In this document: piece by piece, positions 17,263-26,578 of the stretch
Position numbering within the stretch: the first letter of the stretch is position 1
Layout of the letters: each line of letters begins with the position of its first letter
Origin: Arenibacter antarcticus
Lineage (GTDB): Bacteria; Bacteroidota; Bacteroidia; Flavobacteriales; Flavobacteriaceae
DNA: 64,000 bases
Assembly (NCBI RefSeq): GCF_041320605.1
Contig: NZ_CP166679.1
Location: 4,326,001-4,390,000, forward strand
Direction: 5' to 3'
The notes under the pieces: generated by a model
What the model was told of the DNA's origin: nothing
The model's input: the letters and a program-made list of their open reading frames with translations, nothing else
Databases searched by the model: none
Made by a program: the position numbers and the translations under genes

Positions 17263-18510
17263 ATGAAAAAAAAGTTTTTTAATGCGAAAATTTATCGCAA
17301 TGATACAGCAACCGAAATAATAGTAGAGAATGGAAAAATTACCCATATCGGAACTAATTTGCCAAAATGTGAGGAGGAAATTGACCTTGGAGGCAAGCTT
17401 GTTTTACCTCCTTACGTAGATCCTCATTTGCATTTAGATTATGTATATACCTTATCTGAACTTGGTCAAGAAGGCGCTGGATCAGGCACCTTGTTTGAAG
17501 CTATTGAATTATGGCCAAAATTCAAAGAAACATTGACGATAGAAAGTGTAAAAAGATTGGCGATGAAGGGGATTAAAGATGAAGTTTCCCAAGGCGTACA
17601 ACATATCCGTACACATATAGATGTTACAGATCCAAACTTTACAGCATTGAAAGCGATGTTGGAAATGAAGGAAGAAATGAAAGACACTGTTGATATTCAA
17701 ATCGTAGCCTTTCCACAAGAAGGCATGTACATGTATAAGGGTGGACGTGATTTAGTGGAAGAAGCTCTTAAAATGGGAGCTGATGCTGTAGGAGGAATTC
17801 CACATTACGAACCCGCTAGAGAATTTGGAGACAAATCTGTTCACGACATAGTTAATCTAGCGTTGAAATACGACAAAATGATAGATGTTCACTGTGATGA
17901 AACAGATGATACCCATTCCCGTTTTGTGGAGTTGTTAAATGCTCTGGTCCTTATGGAAGATTATGGTACCAGAACCACGGCAAGTCATACCTGTTCCTTT
18001 GGTTCAGCAGACAGTTCATATGCTTTTAGAATGATGGACCTTTTCCAAAAGAGTAAGATGAACTTTATTTCTTGTCCTACTGAAAACGCTTATCTGCAAG
18101 GACGCCAGGACACCTACCCAAAACGTCGTGGCTTAACTAGAGTGAAAGAATTCATCGAATCGGGCATAAACATAGCTTTTGCTCAAGATTCAATAAACGA
18201 TCCATGGTATCCAATGGGGAATGGAAATATGATGAATATTCTTGACAATGGCATTCACCTGGCTCAAACAATGTCTCCAGAAGAAATAAAAACAAGTTTT
18301 GATTTAATCACCTATAATGGCGCTCGTTGTTTAAACATTCAAGACAGTTATGGTTTAGAAGTAGGAAAATCAGCCAACTTTATTGTTCTTAATGAAAGTT
18401 CTGTTTACGAGGCGATTCGCAAAAGAGTAGATGTATTGGCCTCTGTACGTAATGGTAACTTCCTGTTCCGTCGTAAAGAAATGGAATATGATATTCCGTT
18501 GAGCCTCTAA
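17263..18510 (+). CDS. Cytosine-deaminase-like amidohydrolase
   Basis: Metal-dependent amidohydrolase of 415 residues with CodA-type sequence throughout. Metal and catalytic residues visible: His55 and His57 (DPHLHLDY), Gln152 (FPQEG), His210 and Glu213 (DVHCDETDD), His242 (ASHT) and Asp309 (FAQDS). The segment LQGRQDTYPKRRGLTRVKEF is nearly the same as in E. coli CodA. The residue after the catalytic Asp is Ser310, where E. coli has Asp314, a substrate-contact residue; substrate preference may therefore differ (a modified cytosine or another cyclic amidine). An MFS transporter gene follows after 127 bases, probably for uptake of the substrate. Confidence 0.88.
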   Translation: MKKKFFNAKIYRNDTATEIIVENGKITHIGTNLPKCEEEIDLGGKLVLPPYVDPHLHLDYVYTLSELGQEGAGSGTLFEAIELWPKFKETLTIESVKRLAMKGIKDEVSQGVQHIRTHIDVTDPNFTALKAMLEMKEEMKDTVDIQIVAFPQEGMYMYKGGRDLVEEALKMGADAVGGIPHYEPAREFGDKSVHDIVNLALKYDKMIDVHCDETDDTHSRFVELLNALVLMEDYGTRTTASHTCSFGSADSSYAFRMMDLFQKSKMNFISCPTENAYLQGRQDTYPKRRGLTRVKEFIESGINIAFAQDSINDPWYPMGNGNMMNILDNGIHLAQTMSPEEIKTSFDLITYNGARCLNIQDSYGLEVGKSANFIVLNESSVYEAIRKRVDVLASVRNGNFLFRRKEMEYDIPLSL

Positions 18511-18637
18511 ATTTATTTTTCTATAAGTAGTAGTAAAACATAAGAATTAGAAAAAGATTGTAGCCGTGGCCTCTTTAGTTATTGTACAAAAAACTATAGA
18601 GCTACGGCAACTTTTATTAGGTGTAAAATATAAATAT

Positions 18638-19810
18638 ATGAGCAAACAAAATTTCACGGAACAAACTAAAAGTATTTTTCCGTGGCTGATTATGATTTTG
18701 ATGTCGTCCGTGACTTTTGTGGGAATACTGTCCGAGTTGATGCCTTCGGGTGTTCTCCCTCTAATGATGGCCGATTTAAATATCAGCGAAGTGCAAACAG
18801 GCAATCTGGTAGGTTACTACGCCATAGCTTCTGCTATTTTTGCAATCCCTCTTATTTCAATGACCATGCAATTCAACCGTAAATATTTGTTGATGATTTT
18901 GCTTGGTGGATTTGCTATCTCCAATATTATCGCTGGCCTTGTTTACGATTATACGACGATTATTATTCTTAGGGTTATAGGTGGAATTTGTGCTGGTGTA
19001 ATGTGGCCAATGATTGCTGCATATGGGATGCGATTGGTAGATGAAAAGGATCATGGGAAGGCTATCGCAGTAATTATGGCAGGGACTACATTGGGAATTA
19101 GTATTGGGATGCCAATAATGACCTCCATTGGTAATGATTATGGCTGGCGAACAGAATTCATTGGACTTGGTGTCTTTATTATTGGTATCGCTTTAGTCAG
19201 TTTTTTTGCATTGCCCTCCATTCCGGGAGAGAAACTTACTAAAAGTTCCTCACCATTTGCACTTTTAAAAATACCGGCAGTTTTAATTGTTCTTCTGCTA
19301 ACCCTACTTGGGGTTGTTGCACATTATGGTGTTTATGTGTATATCACAAGCCTTGTTGATGAAATTCAGCTGGTTGGTGGTGTTGAAAGTGCCTTATTGT
19401 TTTTTGGGATAGGATCCTTAATTTCTGTATTGTTGGCCATAAAATACACCGATAAACACTTAAGACTACTTACAATTTCGATGTTTGCTTTGCTGATCAT
19501 CTCCATGGTTATTTTTCTAATGTTCGGCAGAACAACAGGCATGGGGTATTTTGCTTTCTTTTTGTGGGGACTTTCCTTTGGCCCCTTAGTTACCTTGTTG
19601 CAGGCAGCTGTAAGTAGACAGGTAGATACTGCCAAAGACGTTGCCACATCAGTGCAGTCTTCTGTATTCAACTTATCCATTATGATCGCATCTTCTGCTG
19701 CGGGGCTGTTGCTCGGAATGTACTCACCCATGAGTTTAATTTACCTTGCCATTGCTTTGGCTATTCCAGGTTTGATTATTTCCTTTTTCACCAAAAAGGC
19801 TTTAAGTTGA
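18638..19810 (+). CDS. MFS transporter (DHA1/AraJ-like)
   Basis: Inner-membrane major-facilitator protein of 390 residues with twelve predicted helices. I chose the ATG at 18638 (MSKQNFTEQTKSIFPWLIMI); the frame is open further upstream to 18566, but that extension (LVIVQKTIELRQLLLGVKYK) is not membrane-protein-like. Helix 1 contains the family text GILSELMPSGVLPLMMADLN, common in YbaS/AraJ-like drug and sugar efflux proteins. It follows the cytosine-deaminase-like gene on the same strand, so it may move a nucleobase-like substrate or product; the family more often exports. The direction of transport is unknown. Confidence 0.9.
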   Translation: MSKQNFTEQTKSIFPWLIMILMSSVTFVGILSELMPSGVLPLMMADLNISEVQTGNLVGYYAIASAIFAIPLISMTMQFNRKYLLMILLGGFAISNIIAGLVYDYTTIIILRVIGGICAGVMWPMIAAYGMRLVDEKDHGKAIAVIMAGTTLGISIGMPIMTSIGNDYGWRTEFIGLGVFIIGIALVSFFALPSIPGEKLTKSSSPFALLKIPAVLIVLLLTLLGVVAHYGVYVYITSLVDEIQLVGGVESALLFFGIGSLISVLLAIKYTDKHLRLLTISMFALLIISMVIFLMFGRTTGMGYFAFFLWGLSFGPLVTLLQAAVSRQVDTAKDVATSVQSSVFNLSIMIASSAAGLLLGMYSPMSLIYLAIALAIPGLIISFFTKKALS

Positions 19811-19871
19811 TCTTTATAAAATAAAAGCTATCGCAAATATGAAAATAGTTTTTTACCGTATTTTAATTAAA

Positions 19872-19904
19872 AAGCTGGATGCAACTCAGAGGTTAATCCA
19901 GCTT
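19872..19904 (-). terminator. Rho-independent terminator overlapping the FUSC stop codon
   Basis: Arms AAGCTGGAT (19872-19880) and ATCCAGCTT (19896-19904) form a perfect 9-bp stem with a 15-base loop. Read on the minus strand the stem is followed by a T-rich tract (TTTTTAATTAAAA). The upstream arm lies inside the last codons of the FUSC gene and the stop codon lies in the loop. Confidence 0.7.
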
Positions 19905-22118
19905 CACGGATGCGGACAGTTTAAGCATTCTACCGCTTATTGAAAACAACCATTCTAGTTGTTCCCAAACCAAATGGGCCTCTTGTAGTTCACGTAAGGT
20001 TTCCGTATCATTAGATTTCAAAGTGTTGATTTCTAAATAATTGAAGACTGGCAATTGATCATCAAAAAGTGTAGTGTCCTCAGAAGATGCACCCGCCCCA
20101 TTGCATGTCTTGTCTTTTAAGCATTGTACAACCCGCTCTAAGTTAAACGCTATCTTTTCTGTTGCAGTTTTGAACCGTTCACTTGCCTCAGTAGTATCAT
20201 AGTGCTGTATGTAGGTACTTAACGAAGCCAAGGAAGCTAAAAAGTTATGGTTCAAGACGACTAGTTCGTAAACTTTATTCATTTCCCTTTGTTTCGACTT
20301 GGGTTCCTGTGTCATGCGCTGAAAGGCTGAGCTTAAATTGGAGGTTTCCAAAAATGCTTGTTTACGCGCTATATTGTAAGAAGTTGGTATATGCCCTTTG
20401 AGCAGATAATATTCAATAATTTTATGGAGAAAATCCTTGTTGGCCTTCACACTTTTTTCTATACTCTCCTTCATTTCAACAAACTCCCAAGCCGGCCAAA
20501 GCCACAACATTGCAGCATATGACAGTCCCGCTCCAACAAGCGTGTCTAAGATGCGGAATTTTATTAAGCTCAAGACATCAGGGCTGAGAATTGCATAAAT
20601 AAATACAACACTCAGGGTAATGAAAGTCGCCGAAGCTTTATAATTTTTTTGCACCAAGGAAAGTGCAATCACCAAAGAAATTACTCCCATAATTCCGTAT
20701 ACATAGGGATCCTGAATCATGAAAACCACACCAAAGGCAATGGCTCCGCCAATAAGTGTACCAATCATTCGGTCCTTCGCTCTGCTCCTAGTAAGTCCGT
20801 AACTAGGCCGCATGATTACAATAACGATCAACAAAATCGAATATGGATTCTGAAAGGCAAAAATAGAGCCTAGCGCATAACCGATCATAACTGTCACCGC
20901 CAACCGAACCGAATGTCTGAAAATGGTGGACCTAAAACTAAAGTTCCTAAGTAATAGCTTAGGGTCATAATCTTGGGGTGCGATAAAACGTTTTGCTTTT
21001 TTTCTATCGATAACATTAATTTCGGTAGAATTAGGGTCGCCTAAAAGGCGTTTTATACTTTTTAGTTTTTCGAACTGTTTTTCCTGATATTCGAGCAAAT
21101 TTTGAAGCATAAGATATTCCTCGTAATACTTCGTTTCACGTAATAAGGCTACATCACGTCTTACGTTTTCAAAGCATTGCCTCATAAAATCGTTCTTTGG
21201 CAGTTTTCTATGGTCATTTCCAGCTTCGGAAATCATCCGCAATTGGTAAGACATTTCAAAAATAAGATCCTGAAATCTCTTAATGTATTGTGGATGGTCA
21301 TTAAAAAGCACATCCATTCGATGGTAATTCACGGGATTTGAAATTGCTGTTTCTAGCATCTCAATTAATTGCACAAATATCAAGAGGCGTTTATTCTGAT
21401 AATTTGACCAACCAGAAGTCCTTCTGGAAAGAATCAAAATTTCTCTGAGCGTTTCATGATTTGTGGTAAGATCACTTTGCAGTTTAAGTAGTTTAGACTG
21501 TAATTTTTCGTGGTCTTCGTGTGGATTAACCAATTTTCCCCGTGTTTCTATCAGTTCAGAAGTCAGCAAAAAAGTTTCAGACAAAAACTCCTCGGTTTCT
21601 GCCTTTGGGTTTATTCGATGCCAAGCCTTGGACAAGAGCAAATACCAAAGTCCGCCTACACCTATCAACACAGCATATTGATAAATTTCCAGTTCTTCTG
21701 ATTCGTTGGCAAAGCTCAATACCAAGGCCATAAGGCCCGAAAAACTAATGAGCGAGGCACGAAAACCATATATAGAGATATAAGCGATAGTAAAAGTGAG
21801 CAATCCCAATACAGGAAGCAACAGCCAAAGTTGAAAATGAAGATAGCCTTTTATAAAACTGACAATCATAACCAATGTTGCAGAAATAAGAATACCTTTT
21901 ATTTTATGTCGAAAACTACCACTAACATCGCTGGGCGAACTCCAAAAGGCACCAAAGCTGAGTGCCAGTCCAATTTCAAAATACCCAAGTTGAATCCCCA
22001 TTAGTACAGGTAGGGTAACTGCAATCCCGACCCGGATGGCCCTTGAAAAGCTGATGCTTTTTAAAAATTGTAGTAATTCCTTAAAATTCTTGGAAATATG
22101 TAATGTTACATTGCTCAA
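19893..22118 (-). CDS. FUSC-family inner-membrane protein (YccS/YhfK-like)
   Basis: Large membrane protein of 741 residues with two hydrophobic blocks, at about 25-160 (IRVGIAVTLPVLMGIQLGYF first) and 400-530 (HSVRLAVTVMIGYALGSIFA first), each followed by a long helical cytoplasmic domain. This duplicated N-FUSC/C-FUSC layout is that of YccS/YhfK and of aromatic-acid efflux proteins such as AaeB. The text RPSYGLTRSRAKDRMIGTLI is the characteristic FUSC motif. It is monocistronic, convergent with the MFS gene, and ends in a strong terminator. The substrate is unknown; export of small organic acids is a reasonable guess from the family. Confidence 0.88.
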   Translation of the reverse strand: MSNVTLHISKNFKELLQFLKSISFSRAIRVGIAVTLPVLMGIQLGYFEIGLALSFGAFWSSPSDVSGSFRHKIKGILISATLVMIVSFIKGYLHFQLWLLLPVLGLLTFTIAYISIYGFRASLISFSGLMALVLSFANESEELEIYQYAVLIGVGGLWYLLLSKAWHRINPKAETEEFLSETFLLTSELIETRGKLVNPHEDHEKLQSKLLKLQSDLTTNHETLREILILSRRTSGWSNYQNKRLLIFVQLIEMLETAISNPVNYHRMDVLFNDHPQYIKRFQDLIFEMSYQLRMISEAGNDHRKLPKNDFMRQCFENVRRDVALLRETKYYEEYLMLQNLLEYQEKQFEKLKSIKRLLGDPNSTEINVIDRKKAKRFIAPQDYDPKLLLRNFSFRSTIFRHSVRLAVTVMIGYALGSIFAFQNPYSILLIVIVIMRPSYGLTRSRAKDRMIGTLIGGAIAFGVVFMIQDPYVYGIMGVISLVIALSLVQKNYKASATFITLSVVFIYAILSPDVLSLIKFRILDTLVGAGLSYAAMLWLWPAWEFVEMKESIEKSVKANKDFLHKIIEYYLLKGHIPTSYNIARKQAFLETSNLSSAFQRMTQEPKSKQREMNKVYELVVLNHNFLASLASLSTYIQHYDTTEASERFKTATEKIAFNLERVVQCLKDKTCNGAGASSEDTTLFDDQLPVFNYLEINTLKSNDTETLRELQEAHLVWEQLEWLFSISGRMLKLSASVKLD

Positions 22119-22369
22119 AACAAAACGGTTGAACTACAAAGATAGGGTTTGTAGCAAGACGGATCTTATTCCCAAAGAAAAACGGTTTACAACGGTTTAG
22201 AGAAACAAATCCGATGGTTTGGAGATTGATGGAGGGGTTTGTATTCTGTTCAATTACCGATAACTCCCTGTGTATGTGTATATTTAATATACCCCCCCTA
22301 ATTTTTCCTAGAATGGCAAAATCAACTGGTGTTTTAGGATTTATTAACCAACTCGAACAATAAAACGGT

Positions 22370-22390
22370 GGGAGGCTCCCATTACCTCCC
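22370..22390 (-). terminator. Terminator hairpin after the PLP-enzyme gene
   Basis: GGGAGG (22370-22375) pairs with CCTCCC (22385-22390). On the minus strand this GC-rich stem comes five bases after the stop codon of the PLP-enzyme gene and is followed by ACCGTTTTATTG, a moderately T-rich tail. Confidence 0.5.
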
Positions 22391-22395
22391 TGTAG

Positions 22396-24240
22396 TTATA
22401 TTTTATTAACAAACTCTAAAAAGACTTTCTTGTGTAGTTCAAGATCCAAATTTGGTGAAAGAGATGCACGTACAATATAATCTTTGTCCCCCTCTTTGGT
22501 GGTCCCTTGCGTAGATGTTGCCGGTATTGTCCAATAACATCCATTTAACTGTCCATAGCTCACACAGAACTTACTTTCATCAGGGATTTTTGTTATCATT
22601 AAATTTATTAATTTAAGATTTAACGCTCTTTTATAAGTCTCTTTTTCCTCATCGCTATTACCTTTAGTAGGAAGGTCTAATGAAAATACTGATGGAGTAA
22701 ATCCTTGATCTGCCAATGCTGGCGAAACAAAATTGATTTTCGCCTCCGGTAAAGTGTCGTTGATAAAGTCTACAAATTCACGAGTATTCTTATAAGCATC
22801 AATAATTCTTTGATTCATTGAAGGCAATTGATTGCCTAAAATTTCCATTTGAAGATTTGTTGCACCATTATCACAAAGCTTCAGGTGCATTTCTATTATT
22901 GCCATCAAACCGTCAGTTTTACTATTTCCTACACAATAACCAGCGGTACATTGCCCGCCACTTGGAAATTTGGATCCACTAGCAAATGAAATGGTCCTAA
23001 CCGTAGAGAGTATTTCACCTTCACCCAAAAAGTGTACGTTAGGACAAAATGTTTGATCTAAAATAAAAACTGGATCAATAGCAATTTCACCCTTCGCTGT
23101 TTTACGCTCTTTACTTAAAACGGCGCTTAGCGCTATAAGATCTGGAACCTCCACTCTAGGGTTTGTTGGAATTTCAGCGATGATATAAGGCACAGCATCT
23201 TCTTTGGCTATTTTAGCTAAAACCATATCAATACTTTGAACCATATCGTTTTCACCATCAACGGGCAAATCCACAATTTCAACCATATCAATACAATCAG
23301 CAACCCGTCTTGCTTGGTCATTAGTTCCACCGTAACAATTTGGAGGAACAATAAATTTGATAGCCTTTCCCTTATGTTTTTCTTGAGCATCATGAATTAG
23401 CCCCATCATTATGGCATACTGAACAGAGAGTCCACTAGAAGCAACCAATACCTTTGTTGTAGTACCGGTAATCTCATTAATTGAATCTAGAACAAGTGTT
23501 TTATTTAATTCAAGATTACTTTTTGGAGTATCAAAAGAAGAATCCTTTATTAGTAACCTTAAAGCAGCATAACAATTGGATGGTGTCATTGCAATTGTCT
23601 CCCTTCTTCTCACATGCTGAATCTCTGGGATATAATTTTCATTCTGTACCCCATTGACGACTAAAACACTTCCAAGGAGAGCATGAGCGTTGATGAAAAA
23701 ATCGATATTTGGTTGGAGGTCAACATTAGAAATTTCATCCTGTTGTGAAAAGAAAATGGTGCTCCCGTTAAACTCAGGAACCACTGCTTTTTCTCCAACT
23801 TTCTTTAACTCAAATTTATAACCATAAACACTTTTTAATACTTCGGTATCAAAGAATTCTGGTAAATCACCTGAATACATAATTCGGGTGATTTTATTAT
23901 CCAAAAGATTTTTCCGTAAAATAGCCAAAACAGGCATCGTCCTTGATGAAAAGCTTATTACATTTTTTGCATTAAGATTATTTAAGTTCGCTATACCCCA
24001 TTCCAGCAGACAAGATAGTGGATGACCCAATCGAATATAATCGTATGCAGTCGGTAATTTATTTAGCGCCGATGTTTCAGAATTATTGTCAGTAAATAAA
24101 ACCTCCAATTGTTCCAAAAACTGGGTCTTGGCCAATTTTTCATTATAAATATCCAGTCGATGGGTTGTTAAACCCAACCAATCATTTGGCATATTTTCTA
24201 ATAAATCCTTAATGTAATTTAATACTTTATTATCTTCCAT
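22396..24240 (-). CDS. Large PLP-dependent Cys/Met-metabolism-type enzyme
   Basis: Fold-type I PLP enzyme of 614 residues from the ATG at 24240 (a GTG at 24249 would add three). The PLP-lysine region SFASGSKFPSGGQCTAGYCV lies near residue 420, preceded by the Asp-bearing strand AIDPVFILDQTFCPNVHFLG. A phosphate-binding-type segment (VLVASSGLSVQYAIMMGLIH) is near 275. These fit the cystathionine gamma-synthase/methionine gamma-lyase branch, but the protein is about 200 residues longer than usual, with an N-terminal extension of roughly 180-200 residues. It follows the urease and nickel-permease genes on the same strand after 166 bases and ends at its own terminator. Substrate unknown. Confidence 0.75.
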   Translation of the reverse strand: MEDNKVLNYIKDLLENMPNDWLGLTTHRLDIYNEKLAKTQFLEQLEVLFTDNNSETSALNKLPTAYDYIRLGHPLSCLLEWGIANLNNLNAKNVISFSSRTMPVLAILRKNLLDNKITRIMYSGDLPEFFDTEVLKSVYGYKFELKKVGEKAVVPEFNGSTIFFSQQDEISNVDLQPNIDFFINAHALLGSVLVVNGVQNENYIPEIQHVRRRETIAMTPSNCYAALRLLIKDSSFDTPKSNLELNKTLVLDSINEITGTTTKVLVASSGLSVQYAIMMGLIHDAQEKHKGKAIKFIVPPNCYGGTNDQARRVADCIDMVEIVDLPVDGENDMVQSIDMVLAKIAKEDAVPYIIAEIPTNPRVEVPDLIALSAVLSKERKTAKGEIAIDPVFILDQTFCPNVHFLGEGEILSTVRTISFASGSKFPSGGQCTAGYCVGNSKTDGLMAIIEMHLKLCDNGATNLQMEILGNQLPSMNQRIIDAYKNTREFVDFINDTLPEAKINFVSPALADQGFTPSVFSLDLPTKGNSDEEKETYKRALNLKLINLMITKIPDESKFCVSYGQLNGCYWTIPATSTQGTTKEGDKDYIVRASLSPNLDLELHKKVFLEFVNKI

Positions 24241-24406
24241 AATTTTCACCCGTAGAGAGACCTCTAATATACATTACTTAGATCGATAATCGTTTATGTA
24301 AATGTTTAACCGAATGGAAAAATTGAGTAAAGCTGGTACAAGAAAATTTCATTTCAACTTAATTTCCCTAAAATTGAGTGAGTTAGATTATCCCATGAGG
24401 TAAAGC

Positions 24407-25108
24407 TTACCATCCTAAAAACACCATACCTATTCCACATATGGCAATTGATAGCCCGGAGATGGGTGTAATGTATTTCTCTAACCATTCGGTTTTTATA
24501 AAATTGAAACCATAATACATTAAGGACACCACAAGTATCATAGTTGAAACAGTTGTTGTAAGAAAGACTCCAATTAAAATGAGCATGTTGGAAGTGGATT
24601 GTTCTACTGCAGGATAGGTTAGCAGCGGAAATAGGACTTCACATGGTCCTAATAGGAATATCAAAAAAAGAACCCATGGAGTCACTTTTCTTCGATTGGA
24701 CGGATAGGTCATTTGTTTGTGATCGTGTTCAAAAACATAAACAGAACCATCATCATAGACATCAAAATGCTTGTGCCTTTTTTTACTATATACCCTATAG
24801 AGACCATACAAAAAATATAGTACTCCAAAGATGAAAATAGCCCAACTGGCTAAACCACCTCTTACCTCGTTTAATCCATCTATTTTACCCAAGGAAAACC
24901 CTATAGCTGCTCCTCCTAAGGCCAATAATACAGAAGCCATTACATGCGCGGATCCACAAATGGCTGTCCACATCACAATTTTCGGTAATTTCCATCCTTT
25001 CGACTTTCCAATAGCAATAAAAGGAATGTAATGATCGGGTCCTGAAACGGTGTGCAATATACTTACTGATATAGCGGTAACCAATAAAACACTAAATTCT
25101 GATCCCAT
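24407..25108 (-). CDS. UreH-like nickel/cobalt permease family protein
   Basis: Inner-membrane protein of 233 residues with about six helices. Helix 1 carries a His-rich signature SILHTVSGPDHYIPFIAIGK (His19, Asp25, His26), related to the HX4DH motif of NiCoT nickel permeases but with five spacer residues. A cytoplasmic His-rich loop (KKRHKHFDVYDD and VFEHDHKQM) and LGPCEVLFPLLTYPA, like the Pro-Cys segment of UreH/HupE/RcnA relatives, support metal transport. It starts five bases after ureD and ends the urease operon, so it very probably supplies Ni2+ to urease. Confidence 0.85.
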   Translation of the reverse strand: MGSEFSVLLVTAISVSILHTVSGPDHYIPFIAIGKSKGWKLPKIVMWTAICGSAHVMASVLLALGGAAIGFSLGKIDGLNEVRGGLASWAIFIFGVLYFLYGLYRVYSKKRHKHFDVYDDGSVYVFEHDHKQMTYPSNRRKVTPWVLFLIFLLGPCEVLFPLLTYPAVEQSTSNMLILIGVFLTTTVSTMILVVSLMYYGFNFIKTEWLEKYITPISGLSIAICGIGMVFLGW

Positions 25109-25113
25109 AATGG

Positions 25114-25914
25114 TTAATTTAGTTTTACGCTTTGGTTAATTAAATAGTCTTCTTCCCTCCGTATTTGAGTGAAGAGTTTATAGAGCTGTTCGCCTTCATT
25201 TCCTAAAATTCTGAGCACATATGCATTATCCAATACCTTAGATATACCGTAACTAATACCGTCTTCTTTTGAAAGTCTATTGACTATTTTTTCCATTCGT
25301 TCTATAACATCAGTTTGCGGAGTTATAAAGAATAAACTTCCTTGATGGGTAAACTCTTCGTATTGACCGAATTCCTTCAGATTTATTTCTTCAGGAACGA
25401 TATATAGATTGTCTTTAAAAATTAAAACATCTTCTTGATATATTTCTGTAATAGCATGATGTTTTTTGAACTGAAACAACTCTCCTTCCCCCATATATTT
25501 ACGACCACAGGTCAATATTTCGCCCCACAACAAGGTGCTGCTACTTTTTATGTTAATGGTGTTTTTTGCAGTATAACGTGCGCCTTTATGAGGCACCACA
25601 GGATGGGGGACATGACTAAAATAAGCACTTTCACCAACTGATATAGCCATATTCTGATTGGTACCTTTTACTGAAATATAAATGCGTTGGTAGGATTGGG
25701 TCTGCAAATTCAAGGAAGATCCATCTATCACCTCAATATTGATATCGTAAAAATCATCGTTAAGAATACCGGGGGATGATGACATCACCATCATCTCTAA
25801 CAATGGATTTTTTTTGTTTTCTCTAACTTCAACCAAGTTAAAGGGAGGCGTAAAATAGACGTCTTTCAGTATAGTTTGCTCCCTTAGACCTGTTTTAAGA
25901 CTGTATTTTTCCAT
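25114..25914 (-). CDS. ureD: Urease accessory protein UreD
   Basis: Urease maturation factor of 266 residues that binds apo-urease and, with UreF and UreG, delivers nickel to the active site. Family text: VYFTPPFNLVEVRENKKNPL, MVMSSSPGILNDDFYDINIE, then SLNLQTQSYQRIYISVKG (the conserved L-x-T-Q-Q-x-x-x-R-x-Y region), and GEILTCGRKYMGEGELFQFK. The start ATG overlaps the TAA of ureG by one base (TAATG), consistent with translational coupling. UreD is usually first or last in urease operons; here it is last of the accessory genes, before the nickel permease. Confidence 0.93.
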   Translation of the reverse strand: MEKYSLKTGLREQTILKDVYFTPPFNLVEVRENKKNPLLEMMVMSSSPGILNDDFYDINIEVIDGSSLNLQTQSYQRIYISVKGTNQNMAISVGESAYFSHVPHPVVPHKGARYTAKNTINIKSSSTLLWGEILTCGRKYMGEGELFQFKKHHAITEIYQEDVLIFKDNLYIVPEEINLKEFGQYEEFTHQGSLFFITPQTDVIERMEKIVNRLSKEDGISYGISKVLDNAYVLRILGNEGEQLYKLFTQIRREEDYLINQSVKLN

Positions 25915-26555
25915 TATCTAAGCAATTGGGGTTCTTCAGTTTTTTCTTCCAATAAAGCGTAGCGCTTTATCCACTGAATAACACTATCTAAGCCTTCATC
26001 AGTCATAAGGTTTGTAAAGATAAAAGGTTCGCCATTTCGCATTCTGCGTGCATCATCTTCCATTAGCTTCAAATCAGCCTTTACATAAGGAGCTAAATCC
26101 ATTTTGTTAATCACCAATAAATCAGAACGGGTAATCCCAGGACCTCCTTTTCGTGGAATATCGGATCCTGCGGCCACGGAAATAACGAATATTGTTACGT
26201 CGGCTAGATCAGGGCTGAAGGTTGCAGATAAATTATCCCCGCCACTTTCAATAAAGATAATTTCTACCTCAGGATGTCTATTGACGATTTCATCAACTGC
26301 TTCAAGGTTCATACTTGCATCCTCTCTAATCGCCGTGTGTGGACAACCACCTGTTTCGACGCCTATAATTCTATTGGCCTCCAAAGAGGAATTATTTTCG
26401 AGATATTTAGCATCTTCTTTTGTATAAATATCATTGGTTACCACTCCAATGCTATACTCTTTTGCAATTCTTCTTGTTATTTTCTCTATCAAAGCTGTTT
26501 TTCCGGTACCTACTGGTCCTGCAACTCCAATTTTTATATATTTTCTTTCTTCCAT
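25914..26555 (-). CDS. ureG: Urease accessory GTPase UreG
   Basis: SIMIBI-class GTPase of 213 residues that provides GTP-driven nickel insertion. P-loop [11 protein letters not shown] is at about 13-23. The metal-binding CPH motif lies in [20 protein letters not shown], and the family text [20 protein letters not shown] follows, with the guanine-specificity motif NKMDLAPYV. The frame is open to 26624, but the ATG at 26555 ([14 protein letters not shown]) matches UreG N-termini and leaves 23 bases after the ureF stop; a longer start would overlap ureF. It is coupled to ureD. Confidence 0.96.
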   Translation of the reverse strand: MEERKYIKIGVAGPVGTGKTALIEKITRRIAKEYSIGVVTNDIYTKEDAKYLENNSSLEANRIIGVETGGCPHTAIREDASMNLEAVDEIVNRHPEVEIIFIESGGDNLSATFSPDLADVTIFVISVAAGSDIPRKGGPGITRSDLLVINKMDLAPYVKADLKLMEDDARRMRNGEPFIFTNLMTDEGLDSVIQWIKRYALLEEKTEEPQLLR

Positions 26556-26578
26556 CAGAATTTTATCGTTATTATTTT

